Source: Colletotrichum lupini (Eukaryota > Ascomycota > Sordariomycetes > Glomerellales > Glomerellaceae). Taken from it: a stretch of DNA of 64,000 nt. Below the pieces are notes generated by a model that was not told the DNA's origin, searched no databases, and saw only the letters and a list, made by a program, of their open reading frames with translations. The stretch is from NCBI RefSeq assembly GCF_023278565.1, contig NC_064673.1:744001-808000 (forward strand), in the 5' to 3' direction. Shown piece after piece: positions 57,383 to 64,000 of the stretch (its first letter is position 1; each line of letters opens with the position of its first letter). The translations under genes and the position numbers were made by a program.

Positions 57383-57954
57383 GCGATGCAATGAGACCAG
57401 CTCCGACGAGCTTATAGTTCATGGAAACTCGTCGTGAAATGGGCACTGGGCACGGGATCTCTTCTTCCTTTACGGCGTTCTATGGGGGCATTCTTGATGA
57501 GGACAGGCTTTGCGAGAACGATTTCGGTCTCATCGTTCCATCCAGCCTTACTGATTTTCATATCAAATACGGGTCTATATCCGTGAGGGTACCCACTTCC
57601 CCCAAACTGCATATGCATCGTTTAGGGGGACTTGCACAGACCAATTAGCGTTGACAAAACTTGACCATCCTCAACGAGATGGTGGAATAGAAATTGCAGC
57701 TGCAGGAAAATCCGTTCTAAAATTCGTGCTTTATTCAATAATGGTTGTGACATTTCGTAAACTTATGTCTCTCACATAACCAACCCGTTCACGGAAAAGG
57801 TAAACTATAAAGACCAGAGCTGTGAGAAAGGAAGTACAGTGCATGGCTACAAAGTGTAATTGGAACTATTCAAAGCTATCAAGTATGCGATGTCCGCTAT
57901 CTAAACAATTCGTCCTCGAAGCTCGCCCTGCATCCTGGAACCGCCCTTTGTAGC
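57383..57954. other. Convergent intergenic region between SHMT and the fusion gene
   Basis: 572 bases of 3' sequence. No open frame with a domain is present. Confidence 0.6.
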
Positions 57955-60780
57955 TCAGTCTTTCTGCAACTTCTCGCCTGAGGAACTCTCACTCGGCTTT
58001 GATGCCTCGATCACACTTTCAGTCTTTGGGTCCGCCGATACAGCCCCAGTGGTATCAGGTTGGGTTGCATCAAGGACCTTGGCGGCAGACTCGGTGGACT
58101 TGATTCTCTCGTAGTACGCCTTCAGCTTTTTGGTCGCTTCCAGACTTTCGGTGTTGGCGTCCTTGGAGATTTCGTGTAACACCGGCCATACTGCAAAGTC
58201 GGCCAACGACATACTAGAGCCCGCAATGAAGTCGGCCTCACCTGCATATCCCTCCCAGGTGGCGAGTTCTCTCTTCAAGGGTGCGAGGTCACGCTTTCCT
58301 GACTTGCTGTCCTTCTCGAGCCCTCGCCACTTGTCGAGGAGCGCAAGGCCATCCTGGAAACGTGTGAATGTTTTCGCAACATCTATTTGCGACTTATCTG
58401 CCGCTTCCTTCTTTTCGGAGCCGTATACGGAATCCAGATAGAGCATAATGGCCAACTCGCCCTGAACCGTGGATTTTGCTACGTCATTGTCGACGAATCG
58501 AATCGGCAGCGATGCAGAAATAGCGGTTAGATCCTTGCCGCCGGTATTGCTGTCCTTCCAGTTGAAGGACGGCGAAATGCTTCCCTTGCCGTACGAGATG
58601 CCGTACTCGGCTAACATTAGGGCGATACGCATGTTGGTGATAGGATCAGCCGAGGCGCAGAGGCGCGGCGAAGTGCTCATGTGCAGAACATCGAAACCCT
58701 TGCCATAAAACTTGTCCCAGTCGAAGTCAGATGAGTGGTTTTCGGTGCCAAAGGCGTGGACCATGTCGACGGCCTGTGGACACTGACCGTTGATGACCGT
58801 TTGAGCCGTCTCTCTGTTCTTGCTGGTGGCCCCCTGACCCCAAATCAGGGCGCTATCCCGGTCCAAAAAGGTGCCAATTTGTCTAAAGGTGAGCGAGATG
58901 CGTCCGCCGTCAAAAGCCAACTCGGGAGGCGTCTTGTCTCGATCCATCCTCTTGTCCTGGCGGATGGCGTGCAGCCATCGACCGTTCGTCGCCAGGCCTA
59001 GGCGGCAGAGAGAGTTATGCGGCAGCTTGGCACGGCAAACCTGCCGCTGCAGAGAGACCTCGCCCGACGGCGTTGCGGTGCCGGACGGGTCCTTGTCCCG
59101 CCTCTTGGTCCTGAACACCATCGTGCGCTCCGCACCCAAGCTGACGTTGGCAATGTACGATCCCTTGACGATATCCAGGGTCTTGTCGCTGTGCTCGGAA
59201 ATGTAGTCGGTGCCGCTGCGGTAGAACTGGATCAACACGTGGTTCAGCGGATGCCCGAGCTCCTTCTCGACCTCTGCCTTGATCTTCTGTACTGTAGGGG
59301 TGAAGGGGAAGAGGGGAGGTGATTCGTCTGAGGGATGCCGATATACTGGCATGCTTCCATCGTCGGCTACTTCGCCTTGCACGGCGACCAACCGAGGGAC
59401 CTCACCGCCCTGGTGGGACATTCTCTGCCATGAGACCTCGTCTCTCACCTTCTCGAAGATGCACTCGGCCATGGTCGAAGGGAGTATATTGTGAATGACG
59501 GTGGTGTCACCCTCGCATAGAGGTTCGGTAGCGTGCGGTGAGTCATCGACCTCAATTTTATCGTTCATGACAACAGGCTTTTTGGCTGGTTCTGGCTCTA
59601 AATCCGGGCCTGAGTCTGGCTCGAGTTCAATGTCGGACGTGGAAGATGCTTTCTCGCCGGCGATTTTCTTAGGAAGTTGTTGCTTCTTTATAGGTGTTTT
59701 CTCCGGTACCGAGTCTGTGTCTACTTCTATTTCCAGACTGCCCTTGCCTACCATCGGACTCTTTGATCGTTTGTGAACCTCTTTGTCGTCTGAGTCACTG
59801 ACTGGACCCGCGTCCACATCCACCTCCAAAACATCGGAAGCGGTTGCACAGCCCAGGCCTGACAAGTCTCGGCGTGGGCGTGAGATGGGAGGCTTGCTTG
59901 CTGAGGACTTTAAAGTTTTGATTGAAAGATTGGCCAACTGCTCTTCGAGTTTCGTCTTGTACGAATCAGCCGAGGGCGGCGTTTTAACACCACTGGCTTC
60001 CGCGATCCTCTTGGGCACTACGGGTGATGACGGGGCCGCCGGCTTTGACTCGGATTTGGGCTGCAGTTTCTTAATGACAGCCTCACTCTCCATCACCTCG
60101 CAGCCCGTCACCTCGACAAGCTTGGTTAATGAAGCGTTGTGACGTACATCGGAGCGGAAACCACAACAGTCTTCGACTAAGGTGATGGAATAGCCGAACG
60201 TGGCGGCATCCATAGCTGAGGCGTGGACGCCGATATTGGTGAGCGATCCGCAAATATAAAGCTCGTGGACGAACTTGACGCGCATCATCTGGATCAACTG
60301 GCCGGAGGAAAAGACCGAGTAATGTGACTTGGACAAGTTGATATCCCTCTTGCCGATTGCTTCCTTGACGGCGGCGGGGTAATCGGCACCAGGGGTGCCA
60401 GAACGAACGACTTTGGGTCCAGGTTGGCTGAGGAAAGCCTCCGGGTCGGCATCGAAAGTTTCTTCGGGCGCTTGCTTAGATGCGCCTCCAATCCTTCTTC
60501 TAGCACGGGACTCGAGTATCTTGGGCTTGGGGATTGTGTCGGTAGCCCAGATCTGTTCCCCCGCGGCAAGGCGATACTTGTCGAATTCGCTGCGCACCCA
60601 GATAATATCGCCGACTTTGCGGAAGGCCTTTACCAGCTCTAGGGTACGTGTAATTAGTTCGTTGCCGTTTGTGACTGGTAGGGCGCCGTCGGCAGACATG
60701 AAATCGTTGTTGAAGTCAATCACCAACAGACCCTTGCGCGTCGGTAGCGTGGGCATGGCGGTCACATCGAAAGGAAACAT
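57955..60780 (-). CDS. Three-part fusion: isochorismatase-like hydrolase, AlkB-like dioxygenase, GST-like module
   Basis: A single exon of 941 aa from the ATG at 60780; the open frame extends upstream only by non-ATG codons. Residues of about 15-235 are an isochorismatase-like/cysteine-hydrolase fold with Asp 22 (VIDFNNDF) and Lys 151, but Gly 184 (TNIGVHASAMDA) stands where cysteine hydrolases have the nucleophilic Cys. Residues 240-425 are a charged linker with three repeated acidic-hydrophobic motifs. Residues of about 428-640 are a 2-oxoglutarate/Fe(II) AlkB domain. His 530 and Asp 532 (HSD) and His 604 (WLHAIR) bind iron, and Arg 627 and 633 (RISLTFR) fit the oxoglutarate site. Residues of about 700-905 resemble a glutathione-S-transferase: thioredoxin-like part (NMRIALMLAEYGISY, then LAIMLYLD) and helical part with the SLADFAVWPVL N-capping box. 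No signal or membrane segment is seen. Function is unknown; nucleic-acid repair or demethylation is the most likely for the middle domain. Confidence 0.85.
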   Translation of the reverse strand: MFPFDVTAMPTLPTRKGLLVIDFNNDFMSADGALPVTNGNELITRTLELVKAFRKVGDIIWVRSEFDKYRLAAGEQIWATDTIPKPKILESRARRRIGGASKQAPEETFDADPEAFLSQPGPKVVRSGTPGADYPAAVKEAIGKRDINLSKSHYSVFSSGQLIQMMRVKFVHELYICGSLTNIGVHASAMDAATFGYSITLVEDCCGFRSDVRHNASLTKLVEVTGCEVMESEAVIKKLQPKSESKPAAPSSPVVPKRIAEASGVKTPPSADSYKTKLEEQLANLSIKTLKSSASKPPISRPRRDLSGLGCATASDVLEVDVDAGPVSDSDDKEVHKRSKSPMVGKGSLEIEVDTDSVPEKTPIKKQQLPKKIAGEKASSTSDIELEPDSGPDLEPEPAKKPVVMNDKIEVDDSPHATEPLCEGDTTVIHNILPSTMAECIFEKVRDEVSWQRMSHQGGEVPRLVAVQGEVADDGSMPVYRHPSDESPPLFPFTPTVQKIKAEVEKELGHPLNHVLIQFYRSGTDYISEHSDKTLDIVKGSYIANVSLGAERTMVFRTKRRDKDPSGTATPSGEVSLQRQVCRAKLPHNSLCRLGLATNGRWLHAIRQDKRMDRDKTPPELAFDGGRISLTFRQIGTFLDRDSALIWGQGATSKNRETAQTVINGQCPQAVDMVHAFGTENHSSDFDWDKFYGKGFDVLHMSTSPRLCASADPITNMRIALMLAEYGISYGKGSISPSFNWKDSNTGGKDLTAISASLPIRFVDNDVAKSTVQGELAIMLYLDSVYGSEKKEAADKSQIDVAKTFTRFQDGLALLDKWRGLEKDSKSGKRDLAPLKRELATWEGYAGEADFIAGSSMSLADFAVWPVLHEISKDANTESLEATKKLKAYYERIKSTESAAKVLDATQPDTTGAVSADPKTESVIEASKPSESSSGEKLQKD

Positions 60781-61862
60781 CTTGGCGGGAGTTGGACCAG
60801 GCCAGACTTGTGATGGTGACCGGGTGGTGAATATCAGATGGTGTTCAGGGCGACGGGACCTCCCTGCCTTTCCTTCTCTCGAATTGGGTTTATCGAGTTG
60901 GTTGAAGTGCAGTAAATTATCCCATAAGCTTATCCAATGTCGGAAAACCAATCACCTCGGTACTGCCAAGATGCCGCTGTTTCCAGTACACAAAATGCTG
61001 CAGGCTTCATCAGTTCGCTGTCTTGGTCGTATGTAGAATTGGGGCCGAGAGTGACCGTACGGTGAGTGAAGAGAGGATACCGTAAGGAAAGCAAGCGGGA
61101 CAGAGGCCGAGGGCTTTCTGATAAGTCGTCGTGGAAATATGCTGTGTCCTCGGTAGCGTATTATTACGTACCGAGCATCGCACTCGAAGGTTGATGAAGT
61201 CTGAGCCGGTGAAGTGAGTCTTTGAATTGGGCGAGACCGTAATCGTGCAACTGAGGGTTGAAGCGCAGGGCATTGGGTTGGGCGCCTGCTCGAATCGGCT
61301 CTCGTCCGATATGGAAGTGGGTCCAGCGGGGAGCTACCTAGGTAGGTAGGTAGCGACCTATGAACAGCGGGGCCGCGAATGTGATACGCCAGCCCAGCAG
61401 TAAGCTATTTTGTGTCTTCTCATTTTCGAACGACTTCCACCTGGTATAAAATTCTTCATTCGGGGATCTCAGCTCGCGATCTCGGGCTAGACTGAGTGCT
61501 ATATAGAGATACTATGGCAAATTCCAGCTATATAACGGCTCTTCGCGGGGCAAGCTGGGGTTCCTGCCGGTGGGGAAGATGAGAGGTTCAACTTTTCCCA
61601 GGCCATGCTTAGAGGAACGGACGGCGTGCGGGCCACGTTGAGGGAAATTGAGCACGCTGTAGGCCGGGCGGATAACTCCAATAATCAATAGTCGTGACGG
61701 AGGTACAAATTGTATCACGGAAAGACAAGAAAACGGGGATTGGTGGTTGAATACGCTAATTAATCGTGTCGGTCACGGTTCGACGCCGCACTCCTTTTCC
61801 AGCACGACCGCCAGTCAGTCCTCCTTTGCCCCATAGCACGAGACAGGAGAAGTGACAACTCC
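60781..61862. other. Intergenic region between fusion gene and secreted-protein gene
   Basis: 1.1 kb with the fusion-gene promoter on the left. A (GGTA)n-like block CTACCTAGGTAGGTAGGTAG is found near 61336-61355. No gene is supported. Confidence 0.55.
61336..61355. repeat. Short GGTA tandem repeat
   Basis: CTACCTAGGTAGGTAGGTAG, three AGGT units preceded by the complementary ACCT. It is another instance of the TACCT/AGGTA words common in the intergenic DNA of this window. Confidence 0.7.
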
Positions 61863-62565
61863 TTAGAGTAGACTGGCGAGATACTCGTAATGCGCCATAC
61901 AGTTGTGTTCCTCGGTGATCACCATCGCTCCATTGAGCCAGCTTCTACCTGGGATGGATGTCAGTAATCTTCAGTGAGCCTACACAGGTAATCAAACTCA
62001 CCAGCATCGACCAACCTGTCAAGATTGGCCTTGGATTCCGTGGTTTTACCACCCCAAATGAGTCTGTGAATCGTCAGCGTTGATGAGACATCGCTCCCTT
62101 CGAAGAGCATGCATACCTCTGGTGCTCATAAGGGTTGTAATCGTGGTGGGTTTGGCCAAGGCCATCAGAGAACGTCCTGATGTGTATATAATGCGCCTTG
62201 AATTTGCGCCCCAGCCACGAAGTCTTACCCACGACGAGACCAACATGAGAGCAAGAATAGGTGTCCATCATCCAGCGCCCCTTGTTTGTTGTAGCACGGT
62301 TGTAGTCGCCTTCGACCATCTCGTTGCAGTTCATGAAGTAGTAGTAGGTGTCGGCGGAGAGGCTACGTCCAGCGGCCCGCCTAGCCTCTTCGTAGGCACT
62401 CGCCGAGTCGCGCGAGAGGAGCTTCGCCAAAGACACCGAATCAGCCGTTTCGAATACTTCGCCAGCGTTGCGAACTTGTACATCGACATTGGTCAGGTCC
62501 GTGGCCAGAGGCACAACGCTGGCGATCGCCGCGGTGCAGTAGGTAAAGAGGGCGAAGAATTTCAT
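61863..62565 (-). CDS. Small secreted protein, possible permuted papain/LRAT-like fold
   Basis: Three exons on minus: 62565-62117, 62063-62002 and 61948-61863, giving 198 aa. The N-terminus MKFFALFTYCTAAIASVVPLA is a clear signal peptide; the rest is hydrophilic with no membrane segment, so it is probably secreted. I do not recognise a named family. The order His 107 in a strand-like SHVGLVVGK followed much later by Cys 187 in HNCMAHYEYL resembles permuted papain-like proteins (LRAT or PPPDE type), where a His-Gly strand precedes an Asn-Cys helix start. The middle has KAHYIHIRTFSDG and IWGGKTTESKANLDRLVDAG. The intron joins at EHQ-R-LIWGG and VDA-G-RSW are in frame with GT/AG borders. It could be a host-directed or antimicrobial secreted protein; there is no direct evidence. 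Confidence 0.75.
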
Positions 62566-63559
62566 GATTACAATGTGATGCTCTTTAGAGAGAGAAATCA
62601 TTCGGCTTAGAAACACACCTTAATGGCCGGCAAAGCGTTTAAGTTTTATAACTCGACTATACGAGTCCATTTTCTTCCTCCTCGCATAGTTGAACTCCTC
62701 TCGGATGGCCCGAAATTGGGAAGCGCACTTGGCTCAATGAACAATCTTGGATTAAGTTTTGCACGCTGAGTAGGATATCTAAGTAAGTTGAGTGAATATA
62801 AGGGCCCGGTCATGGATCAGGTGTCCCTTGGTCGGTGACCCGCACTGCCGGCTCCGTGTCCACCGGAGTCGCCGGTGCTCCCGGCATTCAATTCGGAAAC
62901 CCTTACCTATGCTCGCTTTCCCGGCCACCCATGCGCGCTTATTTGAAAAAGGCTGAATACAGCTGTCAGAACGATTTAGTCCAAGTACAGCATGCTTTTT
63001 AAGATGATTTAGAGCGCGATGCAGAGATACACTCAGTCACATAGAAGGCCGGCAGTTGCGTGAATAATGGACGGAGCGCTGAAGACGAAGTTGGCACGGC
63101 GCGCTTGGCTGTCAGTGATCTATTGACGGGCAGCGGCAGTGAGATATAATCATTACCTGATCAGTTGGGCGAACATGAGCCCGGATACTGCAAATGACTA
63201 GACAACTCATTTCAATATTGGAAAAGGTGGAACCACAATTACACTCTAGCACTCAAAAAAGGATTCAACAACTCACAGCACTTATTCTAGCCTTCACACC
63301 AAGACGATCATACTCACCTTGATATACAATTTCTGCTCCCAAAGCACCGGTGGTAATATCCGGGTGCTATAACTCGTCTGGGCAAAATCACGACTCCGGT
63401 TTGCTCTTAGTCAGTCCCTGGAATGATCGGGAGGTAAGAATGTTTTCAACACTGACAGTTGAAGCCCATAGCTGTTTACTCTTTATAATCTTCCGTCTAT
63501 CCTAGTTTTCTCTCACCAAGAATCCTGTATGAAGCATCAACTCGGCTCGTCTCATCACA
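62566..63559. other. Divergent promoter region between two secreted-protein genes
   Basis: About 1 kb between the minus-strand secreted protein and the plus-strand NPP1 gene. It is more AT-rich than the housekeeping promoters. A TATAAT word lies at about 63484, some 75 bases before the NPP1 start. No other gene is seen. Confidence 0.5.
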
Positions 63560-64000
63560 ATGCTGTCTCATCCTCTCCTCTCTCTCCTCCATCTCCTTCC
63601 CCTGTTAGGCCTAGCCACCTCAAGTCTACTGCCCCGCGGCAAAGACATAGCATTCGGCGACAAATGGAAAAACCACAATGAAATCATCGCGCTCCGTCCG
63701 CGTGCCGACGAGGACCTGCTCGGCGACATTGAGCTCAAATTCGCGCCCTTCCTATATTCATGGCACGGCTGTATCCCGTACCCTGCAGTCGATGTCGACG
63801 GCAATCATGGGTAGGTAATTACTGCTAGCAAAAGCTGCATTCGCTGATCTCAATCGCCTACCAGGAGAGGCTTGAAGCCTACCGATGACGCCGGCGGTGA
63901 TTGCCGCGACTTCAAGCAATCCGGTCAAACATACTCACGAGTCGGAAAATCCCATGATAGATGGGCGGTCTTATACAGCTACTATTTGCCCAAGGTCCAG
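63560..64000 (+). CDS. NPP1/NLP-type secreted necrosis-inducing protein (partial, 5' end)
   Basis: Exon 1 is 63560-63810; exon 2 begins at 63865 and runs off the window, leaving about 128 residues visible. The first 21-25 residues are a hydrophobic signal peptide ending near a Lys/Arg site (LLPRGK). KFAPFLYSWHGCIPYPAVD and then GDCRDFKQSGQTYSRVG are in the order typical of NPP1-domain proteins. Cys 71 and Cys 97 are at the positions of the conserved disulphide of type 1 NLPs. SHDRWAVLYSYYLPKVQ follows. NLPs are secreted and some disrupt plant plasma membranes; many are non-toxic. The central acidic, cation-binding loop that would indicate activity lies beyond the window, so activity cannot be judged. 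The intron join NHG-RGLKP is in frame. Confidence 0.85.

Noticed and set aside
60781..60951. Upstream extension of the fusion protein
   Set aside because: The frame stays open but has no ATG. The ATG at 60780 precedes the conserved domain directly.
61765..61800. GGTTCGA word resembling a tRNA B box
   Set aside because: No matching acceptor stem, anticodon arm or A box could be found around it. Other such words in the window also failed.

Overview
The window is nuclear DNA from a filamentous ascomycete (Pezizomycotina). The evidence is short spliceosomal introns of about 50-300 bases with GT...AG borders in almost every gene, a Zn2Cys6 regulator, a CFEM protein, an NPP1-type secreted protein, and fungal forms of GCN1, PRP24, SOM1 and COX9. 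Sordariomycetes, perhaps Hypocreales, is my guess from overall protein character and is not proven by the sequence. I support 17 protein genes. I found no tRNA, rRNA, CRISPR array or intact mobile element.

Left part (1-16.9 kb): a Ctr copper transporter (+), a Zn2Cys6 regulator (-) whose metal cluster is assembled from three exons, and then two same-strand L-rhamnose catabolic genes. These are L-rhamnonate dehydratase (LRA3-like) and L-rhamnose-1-dehydrogenase (LRA1-like), enzymes 3 and 1 of the non-phosphorylative L-rhamnose pathway. Enzymes 2 (lactonase) and 4 (aldolase) are not in the window. A 3.6-kb stretch without recognisable genes follows.

Middle-left (16.9-25.4 kb): a HAD phosphatase-like protein of the CECR5/YKR070W family, a RecA-fold XRCC2-like DNA-repair candidate, and SOM1, COX9 and mitochondrial uL22, three nuclear genes for mitochondrial proteins in a row. 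The XRCC2-like gene and SOM1 are divergent with only 30 bases between start codons. A CFEM membrane protein ends the block, followed by 7.3 kb with no convincing gene except one stop-riddled remnant.

Middle-right (32.7-53.8 kb): RNA and translation genes. These are PRP24/SART3 (U4/U6 recycling), a DHX29/YLR419W-like DExH helicase with a probable GC-AG intron, the giant GCN1 (2676 aa) and ribosomal protein eL19. A near-palindrome TACCTGAGGTA, or a spaced form of it, lies upstream of PRP24, GCN1 and eL19.

Right part (55.5-64 kb): mitochondrial serine hydroxymethyltransferase and a 941-aa fusion of an isochorismatase-like hydrolase, an AlkB-type dioxygenase and a glutathione-S-transferase-like module. 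Two secreted-protein genes follow: one with a possible permuted papain/LRAT-like layout, and one NPP1-family protein cut by the window end. The fusion protein and the two-gene secretome edge are the least ordinary contents.
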